From the NCBI GenBank assembly GCA_012295275.1, contig CM022671.1:17978956-18042955 (forward strand): 64,000 bases of DNA, given 5' to 3'. Made by a program: the position numbers and the translations under genes. The DNA is from Chrysomallon squamiferum. Taxonomy: Eukaryota; Mollusca; Gastropoda; Neomphalida; Peltospiridae. Shown here in pieces: positions 27,177 through 41,173 of the stretch (the first letter of the stretch is position 1; each line of letters begins with the position of its first letter). The notes below the pieces were generated by a model. The model did not search any database. It worked only from the letters and a program-made list of their open reading frames with translations, and was not told the origin of the DNA.

Positions 27177-30100
27177 ATGGAAGAAATGTCAAAAGGACAG
27201 ATTTTGAATTATAACAATTGCACAGGCCAGGAACAAAAAATTAAAATAAAGAAAAAAGTTAGCTGGAATTTGCCCCAGACTGACACTGAAAGTGATGAGG
27301 AGTTTAGTGATGAGAAACGAAACTGCAGTCCTCAAAAGAAAAAAGCTTCAAACAGAAATACTCAGAAGAAAAAACCATTGAACCGCAATACTCAGAAGAA
27401 AATATCTTTGAAAAAAAATGCTCCGAAAATTGATGATAACACTAAAAAAAAAGGGAAAAGGAAGGTTACGAATACTAAAGCTCCAAGTCAGAAAGACATC
27501 ACAAATGTAAAAACAGTAAATTGTAATGCTGTGAACTTGCTTAGTAAAGCTGTCCAGAAAATTAAACCTCATCTAAAAAATAAAAAGACAAAGAACACAG
27601 TTAGTGAAAAGGTTAAAACAGACAAGAAAGTAAATGCAAAATCTGCCAGCAAGGTAAAAAAGAAAGAACTGATTACAGATAAAGAGGCAAATGCTAAACA
27701 AAACTCAAAATCCAAACCTCGTAAGGAGAAAAAGAAATTGAAAGTGACTGTTTGCTCAAAACCTGAAATGGTGTTAAAGAAAGAAATTATTAATACTGAT
27801 GAATTGGATGAAGGTCCAAGTATTAATGACAAAATTGTTGCCATAGAGGATGTTGCTGACATTTTGAGAGATGCCGATTATATGGAGAAATCAGAATCTT
27901 GTTCGGGTAATGATGATAAAATAATCATTTCAAAGGATGCTGTGACAGAGATGGATGGTGTTTGCGACCAAGAAGTTAGTATAATGAGTGATTCTGATTC
28001 CAGTTCAGATTTTGAGGATGTTGAACCTTTGAATGTTTCACCAGATACTGAATTAAAACCAAGCAGTTCTGACACCTTTGACCAATCTGAAACAAGCCCA
28101 GACAGTGCAAAGAAAACTGAGGATAAAGACAAAGAAGTGAACATGAGACAAAATAAGAAGGGAAAAAACAAGAAAGAAAAACAAGAATTAACTAAAAATG
28201 AAAAGGCGAAGGAAGTTTCTTCTAAATCTACAAAAAGAAAGAAATCAAACAAGAAGCCAGAAGATTCTGGCCCACCTGTCAAGAAAAAGAAAACTGATAG
28301 TAAAACAAATTTAGGTAAAAGAAAAACAAAAAGTGATACCTCAGAAAGATGTAAAAAAGCTAAATTAAAGAAAGAGTCAAATGATGAGGATGTGGAGGAA
28401 CCCATTAAAACAAAGAAAATAAAAAGTGAAAAGGATGAAAAATTAAAACAGAGAACTACTTCAAGAACTAAAAAGAAGAAGAAAGAAGGTGCTGGAAAAA
28501 GTTTTTCGAGCAAGAAGGGAAACGTGACATTTGATGACACTGATGTCACAGCTGTACTGTTAAAAATGGAAGGAGCAAGCATGAGGCAGTCTACTTCCAC
28601 AGAAGAAGAGCATGAAGGAGAAGATAACTCTGAGAGTGAACAGTCAGAAATCAGTGGAAGTGAAGATGAGGACTGGGAAGAGGTTGCTGGTATGTGTAGA
28701 GAAGCACGTTAAACTTTTCATTGTTGATAATATTTATTATTCATGAATGTTATTTTCATCAACAGACTGACAGAATTTTTCTTTAGTTGAGAATTACATA
28801 TATCTGAGTGTAGTTATATCTTTTACATTTATCTTGGAATTTCAGTAAGTACCATTTCAAAGTAACACTGAAAAATATCTAAAAGAAAATTTATATTCAT
28901 ATCAACAACATCAAATACTTATTTTTTCTTGTATTGTAATGGAATCATTATTCAAAGATAATTTAATGTTGTTATGTTAAATTATTGTATTATGATAATT
29001 TTATCCTTCCACAGTGTTTCAGTTAATATCATCAACTGAATTTAAAAGAATTTCATTTCATGTCTTTCATAGATCACCACACCAGTATGAGATCCCAGAT
29101 TCCAGACCAGCCAATAGAAATCACTCTACCTGATACTGCCTTGAGGAAGAGAAAGTAATTTATACATTATGTTTATCATCTCATAAATTTTACATAAATA
29201 AATAGAAAATAATTCATGTTAATTCATGTTATAATTTGCCTAGAATGAGATAAAGTTGGTTAAGACAATTTAAGACTGAATCATTATCATCTCATAGATT
29301 TAAATACGTACAGTATTTGAATTTTTTTGCAATGATCATATATTAATTTAATTAAAGCATTTAGCTTGAATAGAAATACTTTCAGAACCAACTTCAAGAT
29401 AATTTCTTATATTAGTTAAGCAAATTACAAATAATATTATATTTTAAACTTACAAGAAAATTATATTAATACCCCATTAAATACTGAGTATTTTGAAAAT
29501 ATAACTTCTTTATTATTTTTTTCAACTAATTTATATTATTACCACTAAAAAGGTCTTAACTTTCAGTTTGCATTTTATAACTTGAAAGTATCGTATTAAT
29601 GCTGTAGTTATAATATTATAAAGTAATTTTTTTCTCTCAGAAAGAAAAAAGCCTTTGATTGGATTGCCTATGTTCGTCGTCAGTTGATACGTTTTCAGAG
29701 AGATGTTCAAAAAGACATGCATAAGGTAATTTATAATAATAAAAATACAAGTTATACTCAGTTATTTAAAAAAAAATATATAGATAGTAGCAGAATGGTA
29801 AAATGATTATATAACTAAATATTAGCAATATTATTAACTATAATGCATGTATGTATGGGAAAGGGAGTGGATAGATATATGTATTTATGTTGGTGTGTGT
29901 GTGTGTGTGTGTGTGTGTGGAAGAATGGTTAAAGTATTGTATAATTAAACAATTAACAATATTATTGATTACAGTTTGTGTGTGTCATCAAAAACTGCTC
30001 TGATGAGAAATGAATAAGTTTTATTTCAAAAGATATATCTTTAAATCGTATTTTATTTTTTTATTTATTTATTTTATTATTATTTTTTTTATTTTTGAAA

Positions 30101-30340
30101 TTTTTTATTTTACGATTTTCAGGTTCATCTGATGTGTCTTATGTCCTGGGGAATGAAACAAAACAGCATTTTGAACTCGGAACAAATCTCTGCACAAGTT
30201 CTATCACTAATTCCAGAAAGTATTGTACCAGATCAGGATACATGTGGTATAGGACAGCTTGAAGCCATTTTACAGTGGTTCAGAGATCTGATTGAGTTAG
30301 ACACAGAGAAAGTAGAAAATGAAACAATGACCCTGGTAGG

Positions 30341-30391
<51 letters not shown>

Positions 30392-33300
30392 CAAATAATA
30401 ATGATGATGATGATGACAGAATAAGTAGAAAAGATATAAATCTGTTTCAGCTACCAAATTGTATGTTGACATGAAATAAGATTTTTGTTTTTCTCAATCA
30501 TCAAATTTATCAAATATTTGTAAATAAAGGCCCACCTGTTAAACTAACTAAATAGCACAAACATAAGTTATGGGTGTTCAGAATTAATATTATGGCTTGG
30601 TCCCCTCTGTCTACTTATTTTTTTTTTTTTTTAATATGCATTTAATAATTAAAATACAAAATTCAAAAACCACAGTACAGAATATTAGTAAATATTTTCA
30701 TTTAATATGTTCTATTACTTTTTAAATTCTTAATTTTTAATTATTTTGGGGTTTTTATATTATGTTAAGCATATATATATTTTATTAAATTTTTCTAAGG
30801 TGAAAACAGAAGATATAGAAAATGCACTTGAAGAAAGGAAGGTCAATTCAAAAAGACTTATGGTTGCTGTAAGTTTATTATAAATTATAAACAATTAAAA
30901 AAAAAAAAGGATTATAAAAAGTGAAGATAATTTTTCATTAAATATCTTTCAGAAAAACAATTATTATTGTTTGAAATATATTACACAATAATTAGAAGTT
31001 ACAATTTTTATTATTTATTCAATGATCTATTTAGTTGTTTATATATATATAATTCATAAATTTAAAATATATTTTTTTTAAAAATGTTACTCAGCTTCAT
31101 ATTGTATTTAGTTTTATTACATTTTTTAATAAATTTCTATTTTCAGGTATTTGTTATTGTTTTAAGAATGATGTCATTTAACACAAGACTGATTTTCTCA
31201 TTTCATCCTGTACCTTTACGACTTGCACCAGATAATAAGGTATCCTAAAATCATTCAAATCTGCTAAAAAAAAATAAAACATCAACTGAAACCAGAAATA
31301 GAAATTTTCTATAGATTTATTAAAAATAGACTAATGTAATCCAAATACTTATATATATATATACAGAGATATATAGATATAGGTAACTAATTTGACTTCA
31401 CTACCATTATGTTAAAAGTCAACTCCAAATTAATTGGTACAGTAATCAAGAATAACTGAAATGTCAGCTTGATTTTCAGTCAAAAGATGGCCAAAAGAAA
31501 AATGTTGATGATCAAGAAGAAGAAGAAGAAAGTCCAACAAAAAAGGAGAAAAAATGTTCAAAAACAAAATTGAAAACAAACACTGATAAAAAGAAATCAT
31601 CAGGCAAGAAGAACAATTCTAAGAAGTCTGCAAAAGATGAAACAAGTAAAAAAGGCTGCAAATATTTCAAAAAAGATGCAAAAGTGAAAAAATCTTCTTC
31701 ATCAGCTATTAAATCTACATCAACAAGTTCTGACAGTACAGATGTTGATGCAGAAACAAACTCTTCAGAAAAAGAAAGAAAAACGTTTTCTTCAAAACTT
31801 TCCAAAAAAGTCAGACAGTCGACATCTGAGAATAGTGACAATGACAGCAGCGAAAAGAGACGAACATTGAGACCAAAACCTGCAGGCAGGAAAACAAAGA
31901 AGAGTGATGGAAGGGCAGTTAACTCTGATGAATCCGGTTATGAAGATGTGTCTGTTTCAGACAATGACAGTGATTTTTGCGATGATGAATTCTTCACCAA
32001 GATCAGACAAAAGAAACTGTTGAAGAAAAATGTCAAAGTGAAGAAACAAAAATCTGCAGATTCTGCAGCTGAAAGGTACGCTTGAATAGGCTGATTAGGT
32101 CTATTTAACTGTTTCTTTAATATCTGTGTAGAATTTGTTTTAATTAAATTTAGGCTCAGACGTTATAACCCAGTGCTGAGGAATGGTAGTTTGTAGGATC
32201 AAATCTGCTCAGAGCATCATTTCCGCATTTTCATCCAAATTAGTGGTGTATGATTGTCTTTTTGTTACAAGACTGACTTACATGTTTTCATGTAAAAGAT
32301 ATTGTGTTGTTTATAAAAAAAGATTAGTTCATCCAGTGACAGCAACAGATTTCTTGTAAGACTTCTTAACAATTTGTAACAATAGTAATATGATAAATAA
32401 AACATGACTTTGTTCCTACATGAATTAAATTAAACTGTTCTTGAAAATTTATTGTAATTTACAAAAATACTTGACAAACCAGTTTAACTTCAAAATTCCA
32501 CTCCAGATTTATTTCGTACAGTAACAAATAAGCACCAAAATGCAAGATTTATTTTCAGTCCAAAAAGTTTGCAGTTCCACATTAAGTTTTATTATTATTG
32601 TTGTTGTTTGGGTGATTTTTATATGCATGATATTTGATTCCACTTGAAAATTAATAATTTAATTTCTTTTCTGTATTATTTGAAATGTATTAAGTTTATC
32701 CTTTTTTCTCTTTCTTTCTTTTTCTCAGTTCTAGCAGTGATATTGAAGAAAATGACCAAGAAACAAAACATTCCGTAAAAATCAGCAAGGATAAAGATAA
32801 ATCAGTGGATGACAAAAACAAATGTAAAATGTTTTCTTTTATTATTTTACAGTTTCATCAGAGATAAAAATATGAATTTAATGATAACAAAACCAAAAAG
32901 GCTGAAAATTTTACATTTATAATTTTTCTTTGTTACAATTTTTTTTAACAGTAATAACATCATCAGCCAATTTTTAAATAAAATCTGGTTACATGCATTA
33001 TTAAGTATGATATATTTTGTATAGAATGTCACATAATTTAGTTTTTATACAATATTAGGTAAATTTGTCAGATATATATATATCTTTTGATGGCATAAAA
33101 TATCAAATATTTAGTTCATTCAGAAAATACTTCTTTGGTTTCTGGTTTATAACATATTCCCCTCCTTACTGTTTTTAATGATATGTTTTTAATTTAATCT
33201 TTAAAATGCAACCCTCTCTTTTGAAATCCTAGATCTACTCCTGATATCTAGACATACTAACACATAATGATATACATTTAAGGTCTTGTTAAACAATTTT

Positions 33301-34456
33301 TTATTGCATTTGTATTTCAGTTTGTGATAGCTGGGTAGAGGTGTATTTGCCAAAAGAAAAACGATGGCTTTGTAAGTTTAATTTGATAAATAAGTAAAAA
33401 TTAGAAAAAATCTACATTTTTAGTAGACTCAAAGGAAAAATGCTAATATTTATTTACTTTCAAATTTTATTACTGTTATTTATTTATTTTATTTTTAATT
33501 AACATTACATTGTTTATATTTCTATATATGAAATGATATCACAACAATGGTAAAATGTCTTTAAAGTTATTGTTATGCTTAATTTTTAAAAGGATGATAT
33601 GTAGGAAACAAATAAAAAAGTATTCAGAATTATACAAAATATTTTTTTTTTTTTTTTTTTAAATGCCTAGTTACTGATGAAGTCATATACTTTAGCAATA
33701 AATAAATAAGTAAATAAAACAATAATTTAAATGCATTTCATATTTATTACAATGTTTTTGTGCAAAATTCCAAAGGTATGGTATAATCTTAAACATATTG
33801 TTTTTATGTTGCATTTGACCTGTTCTTACCTGTATTTCAGGTGTTGATTGTGAGAGAAATATTGTGGACAAGCCTGATGAAATTGAAAAAAATATATCTC
33901 AACCTGTTCATTATGTTTTTGCATTTAGTACAGGTATGTATAGAAGTAGCAACATTTAAAGTAAACTTTGTATAGTTTGTAGTATTTTTCTATAATATTT
34001 TCAAGATGTAGTACTGTTTGCACTTATTTAAATGATGTTTATTTAAAAATTTGTCTGTTTTAATTTACTTATGAACAGATAACTTTTTAAAATGTTATTC
34101 CTTATAAAATTTGCTAGTATTTATATTATATTTATATTAGTTAATAAATTTGAGGAATTTTCTGTTAAAAATAGTGATAAACACCAGCAATCAGAAAAGT
34201 CTGATCACTGTTAGTGTGTTTAAACACATACTAAATATTAACATTCCTCAGTATTTCTCTGTTTCTTAATGGCAGACTCCAGTGTAAAGGATGTGACATC
34301 ACGCTATGCTTCTGATTGGATGACTCACACACGTAAATTACGAGCGGATTCTGATTGGCTGAACAAGATGCTGAAACCATATAGAAGTTCTAATGTGGAG
34401 CTTGATGATCAGGATGATGAAAACATGAGAAGTATGTACACACTAAAAACACACAC

Positions 34457-34516
<60 letters not shown>

Positions 34517-37500
34517 TCCTAATATATTTCTGAAATTTAGTTTTAAAAATGTTTTTAAATTATTTTACTAATGTTTTCAAGTTTCCAAATGTTTTACAAA
34601 TCTTAGAAATAAAAATAAATATGACAAAATTTTGAAGAAATCATTAAACTAAAAGAAACAGTAAATTTTAATATTGTATATAATCAGGTAAGATCAACAT
34701 AATTATATAAATATATTTTTTCTGTTTTCATTTATTATTATTATTATTTTTATAAACTTATTTATTTTATTATTATTTTATTAACTGTAACATTATAAAT
34801 CATTTAGCATTCCCTTACACTAAATAATTATTTATTTGTTTTAATATTTTTTGCTTTGTAGATGAATTGATAAGAAAACCTTTGCCAAAAACTGTTGGAG
34901 AATACAAAAACCACCCCTTGTATGTTTCTATTCATGGTTATTTTTTGTTAAGTAATTTAATGAACTTGACAGAATAAATATATATTTTACACAAAACATC
35001 ATCAACAACAACAACAACAATAATAATAATATTTTTAAGGATTTTTAGAATTAATAAGATCTTTCTCATATTAATCTGTTTTTGTCTGAAGCCAGTACTT
35101 TCAGCTTAATGAAGACACACACACATATATATATATATATATTTTATTTTATTTATAAAGGTATGTACTGAAACGTCATCTACTGAAATTTGAAGCTTTG
35201 TACCCTAATTCAGCAGTTCCTGTTGGGTACATCAGAGGTGAACCAGTCTATGCCAGAGAATGTGTTCATACGGTATTTGTATTACTACTGTGAGAGAGAG
35301 AGAGATATCTGTATAAATAGATATATATACATAAGTACATACATATACAGCATATTCAACATGTTAAAGTGCCAAAATAACCAGACTTAATTTAATATTT
35401 AAAAAACAAAAACAAATAAAAAATACATAATTTGGATTGGATGGGTATTTTAAAAATATTTAAGCTTGATGCCTTCTGACTATATAATAATTTTGATTTT
35501 AGCTTCATTCAAGAGAGAACTGGTTGAAAGAGGGCAGATCAGTCAAGGTAATTATAACAAGTTTAGTTTTTTTTTAAATCTGAAAAATTCCAAAATACTT
35601 CTGAAATGGCATGAGGGATGCTGACCACATATGTTGACCAAGTGCTTATATTTTATATTTTAGATATCAGCATCTGACACTATATAACGATAATTTATTT
35701 TTAACATTAACATGATGGTGACAAATGTGTTTTATCTTTAACATTAACATGTTGTTTGTCTATTAAAAATAATGTGATGTAGTTCAAACATTCATTTTCT
35801 AATTTGTTAAAAAAAAACATATTTCTGTGGTTATTAGTCACAGGTAAATTTTAAAAGATTTTTATTATTAATGTATTTTCAATTTATAGCTGGGTGAAGA
35901 GGCATACAAAATGGTTAAATCAAGAAAATATGTGAGTATTATTTTTGTTATTAATGTTTGATCAAGTATTTTTTTTTTCAAACTCAATTGATAAAATTAT
36001 TAAATTTAATTTATTTTAGTTATATATTTGTTTTAAGATTAATTATGAGAATGACTTGATTAAAATGGTACTGAAATTTTAATTTCAAAGTTGATTTTAA
36101 GTAATACTCAAACCTTAAGAAATTTTGTTTAACATTAAAATAATGTGTTCTGTTAATGTAATTAAAAAAGCTACAATTAAAAAAAGAAGAAAAAAACATT
36201 TGTTCAGTGCATACTCTTTATAAATTTACTTTTGACCATAGAACCTTCTACATAATTAATTTTGTAGGTATTTACTCTAATTGTCAAATGATTTTTACAA
36301 ATTTGTTTCTGATTATATAACCTACAGCACCTATTAATTTTGTACTGTATATGTTATTTAGTACAGTAATTCAATGAATTTACAATTTGTTTATTTAAGA
36401 AAGTGCCAAAATTGGATCCTGATGCTCTTGATCTGGAATTGTATGGTTTCTGGCAGACTGAAATTTATGTTCCTCCTCCAGTTGTAGATGTAAGTTGTGT
36501 TTTTTTTTTTGTTTTTTTATATTTGTCAGTTATTTTCCTATCTAATAACTATACAACAGTTGTTTTTTTCAAAAGTGATGTCATCTGTGGGGGAAAATGT
36601 AGAGAAAAAATCTTGTTATCCCATAGAAAATAAACAGGATTAATAGTAATACATTTTTTAAAAGTTTCTTAACAAGAGACTGTTAAATAACTGTGACCAA
36701 TACATTTTATGGAAAAGTAATGTAGGTAATCAGACATTCAATGCTAAACCATTTCTCTTTCAGGGTAAAATTCCTCGTAATGCCTATGGTAACTTGGAAC
36801 TGTTTCAGGAGTGGATGCTACCTACTGGAACTGTACAAGTAAAATGTAAGTTATGTTTTTATATTGGATTATTTAGCACTTATCATTAATTATCTAGATA
36901 ATTTTTTTTAATATAATATTTGTTGTATATGTATTGTAAAACCGTAATGAATATGTTTGTTTGTTTGTTTCCTTAGTTACAGTAGTAAATTTTATTGCTA
37001 CAGCTTAGTTTTTATGATTGATTTTTTGTTTAATTAATTACATATAAATTATTTTTTGTTTGTTATTTTATTTTTTTTTTTTCCAGTGCCTGGTTTGAAC
37101 AGAATTGCAAGGAAACTTGGAGTTGACTGTGTACCAGCCATGGTGGGATGGGACACTCACAGTGGATATTCACACCCACTGTATGATTACTTTATTTTAT
37201 GTTTCTTTGCTATTATGCACTGTAATATCTGTAAATCTTCATCTTGCTTTATTTTATTTTATTTTTAATGTGTTTTATATATATTCTTTTTATTTTTAAA
37301 TTTTTTTACTATTTTTTTTTTAATTAAATGTTTAAATATTTTTATTTATTGACTGATTTTGATTGTGACTAGTTTTCAAAGGCTTTATTATGTGTTGTCC
37401 TCTTCATAATAATATGCTTCTAAAATATCCTAGCTTCTAAAATAAAGAAAATGAAGGGTAGTGTATAACATAGATAAAAGTGCCATTTCACAAAATGTCC

Positions 37501-38826
37501 AGAAAACAATTTTTACCCCAAACATAAGAACATGGGCTATCCTGAAATTCAAGCATCAACGGAATAATATTTTAATTTTTTGATAGCACGTAAAGTTGGA
37601 ACAGTAAATTTTCTGTCTGATTACGTATGAGGCCTTTAATTGCCAGAAGCTAAGTAACAGTATATTAAAATCTGTTGTTATTAAATCATAAATGTAACAT
37701 TTCTTTCTTTCTTTATTATTGTTGTTGTTGTTATCATTATTATTTATTTATTTATTATTATTTAATTATTTTTTTTAGAATGGATGGATGGATTGTGTGT
37801 TCAGAACATGAGGAAGCTCTTCAGGCTGCCTGGATTGAAGATCAGGAAATACAACTCTTGAAAGAAGTGGAGGTAACTCTAATATTAATTTCCATCCAAA
37901 ATGTATATAAATTATTTTTAAATTTATATATCTATATATATAATTTTTTTATTTTATGTGAAAGAAGTACATGCCATATCTTTTTTTTATTATTATTATA
38001 GGGGTTTTTTAAGGTTTTTTTACACTACCTGAAATAACATTTTAAAGGTTACACATTTACTATTAAAATTTATGTTCAATGTCTTTCCTATTAATATATC
38101 TTGTATTTATTTATTTATTGGGTTCTTTCAGGGTTTTTTTAATATAGAGTAACTACCATATTAAATACATACGTAATATTCACCAACAGCAGTGACCATT
38201 ACTGTTCAGATTAATAATTTGTGATATTTCTGTCTTCAGAAAAAACATAAACGAGCTCTTGCAAACTGGCGACTTCTCACTCGAAGTCTTATCATTGGTG
38301 ACAGACTGAAAAAACAGTTTGATCTTGAGGTGAATTTCCCGTTTTTATTTGCAAATCTGACAGATCAAAGCACATTTTTTCTTTAAATTTCTTACTGAAA
38401 GAATTGTTAGGTGATTTGCAATTTCCTGTATCTTAATAATAATGTTTTCTTCTTATTTATGAACAAATAAAGCACATATATTTAAAAAAAATAAATAAAT
38501 TAAAAAATTTTAAAAACTGATTATTCTGGTATAAAAATTAGTGTTAGTTCTTAAGGTTTAAGAATGTTTTATTGTTGATTAATTTTATTTATTTTGTTAT
38601 TGTTATTTGTTAACAAAATCATATTTTAACATTTCTGTCCATTCTGTTTCTTTTTTATTTTGCACAGCAAAACCCAGAATGTGAAGAAAACACAGAGGAG
38701 GTCAAGAATGGTAAAAAGGCTGATGATGTTCAAAGTTCATGGCCTAGAAATCTAGAGAAAAAGACTCAAAAAACCCCAAAAGCATCAAAGAAAAAACCCA
38801 GACTGTGTAGTGTTGAAACAATATAA
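27177..38826 (+). CDS. XPC: DNA repair protein complementing XP-C (XPC/Rad4)
   Basis: Coding exons: 27,177-28,689; 29,073-29,154; 29,641-29,725; 30,123-30,335; 30,800-30,868; 31,147-31,239; 31,480-32,075; 32,729-32,823; 33,321-33,371; 33,841-33,933; 34,276-34,431; 34,862-34,919; 35,161-35,272; 35,503-35,547; 35,890-35,931; 36,400-36,489; 36,764-36,845; 37,087-37,180; 37,779-37,872; 38,240-38,329; 38,668-38,826. Phases agree, giving 1303 aa (human 940). XPC finds helix distortions and starts global-genome nucleotide excision repair with RAD23B and centrin-2. Residues 1-504 are Lys/Ser-rich and disordered, ending in the family motif EDEDWEEV. The transglutaminase-like domain spans about 505-1015, split by an acidic/Lys insert (exon 7). 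BHD1-3 span about 1016-1225 ([48 protein letters not shown]). The centrin helix [15 protein letters not shown] keeps W1231, L1234 and L1238. An in-frame TAA lies upstream of the ATG. Confidence 0.96.
30341..30390. repeat. (ATA)n microsatellite beside XPC exon 4 donor
   Basis: A run of about 16 ATA triplets starts six bases after the intron's GT (CTG|gtaggt). Retention of the intron would add a poly-isoleucine tail. Confidence 0.95.
32150..32245 (+). mobile_element. Degenerate tRNA-SINE-like relic, copy 2 (XPC intron 7)
   Basis: Contains 'taggatcaaatctgctcaga', then 'gcatcatttccgcattttcatcc'-like sequence (shown here as atttcc...tttcatcc). It parallels the minus-strand copy at 13,620-13,710 through the core and through the AGAGC and ATTTCC landmarks. 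The B-box-like core plus a TTTCATCC-type tail resembles tRNA-derived SINEs known in molluscs, but it is too decayed to classify. Confidence 0.35.
34458..34514. repeat. (AC)n microsatellite near XPC exon 11 donor
   Basis: CA run beginning about 26 bases after the exon 11 donor (A|gtatgt). CA repeats near donors can bind hnRNP L in animals (established for mammals), so an effect on exon 11 splicing is possible but not shown. Confidence 0.95.
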
Positions 38827-39064
38827 CTGTTGAGATTAGTAGAAACAAAATTTAAGTGTCAGATCTAGGTGGGGCAACTGAAACCTCCCTGCATGCAGTG
38901 ACCAGATTTGTAAGATACAAGAGCATTTTCCATTTTTTCTGTTCTTGAGGTGTAATATTTTTGTACATATATTGAAGGGTGCCCACTTGTAAAATGTTCC
39001 TGAATCAGTACCTGGGAAAGGTTGATTGTTTTGTTAACCATTTTGTTGCAACTAACATAAATGT

Positions 39065-39104
<40 letters not shown>

Positions 39105-40540
39105 AAAGAAGTCTTCCACAGTATACAGATTTAAGTAACATTATTTTGAAAATATTATTTTATTGTTTATCATTGAATTGCACACTAACAGAAAATTTAG
39201 ATGTGGAGACACTCACATATACTCATATCATCTTAAATATTTCAATCCCTTTAATACCTAGAATATTGTATCCAGCATAAATATATATTTTCATTTGCAA
39301 TTGCTTTGTTTGTTTGATGTGTTTTTTTCTGTTATGAATATTACAAATATGAGTCTTTGAATTAAAAGAACTTCAGATAGAAAAAAAATCCTAATTATTT
39401 TTTTAGAGATTTCAGCAAATTTTGTTGAGTGAATATTTTATATAAATTATAATAATCCTAACATACAAATTAAACTGAGCCGATTAACAACAATATTTTA
39501 ATGTTAAATATATTGCAAAGAATATTGAGTACAAAGTAAATTTATTAATAAATGTGACAGGCAAGTGTCCTTGTCATCAGTTTACTCTTGTTTTTTGTTT
39601 TTTCAAAAACTGTTTTTAACAATTTGTGTCAAAGAACAGAATATTTCATGCCATCACTATTTTTGTTAATACATTTCAGTCTCAACACACTGACCATTCA
39701 TGATTACAAATTAGAGCCCTGTTTTTAGTACTGAGAACATACCAGTTTAATCATTAAGAAAACTAAATTTAGTAAATAAAAATCTGGTTAGTTGTTAGTA
39801 AAAATCTTGGTATCCCAGTTTGTTGTCTACTATCATTCTTTTTGAAATATATATACATTTCAGATCTACCTGTTACTGATAGAGATTTTTAAAAAAGAAA
39901 TAAAAACACTGTTATAGGCAATATGTTATCATCAAATTTGTTATGGCAGCCCTATCTGAACCATGCCCTCATCTACTGGACATTTAACAAAACCTAACAA
40001 TTATTAATTGGTTTCTTTCTACCTTAGGGTATTTTAATATATATATACATTTCACACAAATTTTTTTAAAAATTTAATGTTTTCTGTATTAAAAGGTTAC
40101 CTCTTGATTAAGCATGTATTTTAACACCATTAAATAACAAGTTATTTTACCTAGAATAATGTAACACAACAGACTTAATCCAATCTGACATTATTTTACT
40201 AATAAATATACAAGATTTTTGAGAACTTGAAATATTTTAATCTTTTACATTATGATATTTATTAAATCAACTGGGGATTTGTTCTGGTTATATACAAGTT
40301 AAGACAATCACACTTCCATATATTATAATTACTGCTTTCATTTTTTTTTTTTTTCACAACAGACACACTCCAACCTCCAATTTCTACTACACAACAATGT
40401 TAACATTATTTTTTTTTTCAATTTCACATCGACTTATGTTTTACTATATTCCTTTTGTTTGTTTTTTCTTTCTTTTTTTTTTTTTTTTTTTTTTTTTTTT
40501 CTTGTTAAAAAACACACTGGAATATACACATGCACACATT
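38827..40540. other. Convergent 3' region, XPC and UQCC6
   Basis: XPC (plus) and UQCC6 (minus) end facing each other across this interval. It contains AT-rich 3'-UTR-like sequence, a TATATA run (39,074-39,100), several AATAAA-type hexamers and a poly-T stretch at about 40,472-40,500. On the minus strand that stretch is a poly-A shortly after the UQCC6 stop. No further gene is visible. Confidence 0.6.
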
Positions 40541-41173
40541 TTACATTTCTTCTTTTGTTTTTTCCTTTGAACCGAGAAGAGATTTCTCTTTTTCAATCCA
40601 TTTATCCATATCCTGAAAAAAAAAAATTAAATATATACAAATAAATGCATAAAATATAATATATAAATATACAACTGAGTGCTATAAACAAAAATGAAAG
40701 ACAAAGTTGCCCATAAAATCTACCAATGATGAAAAGTTAATGTTTATTTTGTTAACAATGTATTTAGAAAATCTTATTTAAGTGTTACATAAATAATCAA
40801 CATTTTAACACAGATCATATCAACAATCTTATCCACCACAAAAAAAAAAAAAAAAAATTATTTTCTGTTGTTCTTGAAATTTATTAGTCTTTTTTTTTTC
40901 TTTTCCCCATTAAAATTTTATATTAAAAGTATATTTAAATTTTATATTTTGAAGTTCAAACATATACTTCACAAATAACTGATGTTTATTATTTACACTC
41001 TACCATAAAAGATTTCAGATAAGGGGTAGATGAAATGTACAATTAACACTGTAATGGACATTCACCTCTAAGGGTTTGTAGTAAATATGAACCACTTGTG
41101 CTCCTGCACCCATAGTCAACAATGCAGCTGCCAAAAATCTGAAATAACCTGGAGGCAAGCGTCCCACCACCAT
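40541..41173 (-). CDS. UQCC6: Complex III assembly factor 6 (UQCC6 / BRAWNIN), 59 aa
   Basis: Exon 1 is 41,173-41,066 (36 codons, ends GAG|GTGAAT, phase 0). Exon 2 is 40,612-40,541 (acceptor TTTTTCAG, stop TAA), total 59 aa. UQCC6 is a small inner-mitochondrial-membrane protein needed to assemble ubiquinol-cytochrome c reductase (family knowledge). The N-terminal helix FRFLAAALLTMGAGAQVVHIYYKP matches the family hallmark of a hydrophobic segment with a GA(Q/E)VVH.YY(K/R)P end. It is followed by a charged tail DMDKWIEKEKSLL, close to the insect version and shorter than human. It was missed by simple ORF length filters because it is tiny and spliced. It lies 146 bp downstream of UQCC5 on the same strand, suggesting a shared transcript. 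Confidence 0.88.

Noticed and set aside
27878-28600. 240-codon open frame antisense to XPC exon 1
   Set aside because: Phe/Ser/Leu-rich mirror image of Lys/Ser codons on the coding strand. It has no start context or splice support, and such shadows are expected opposite Lys-rich exons.
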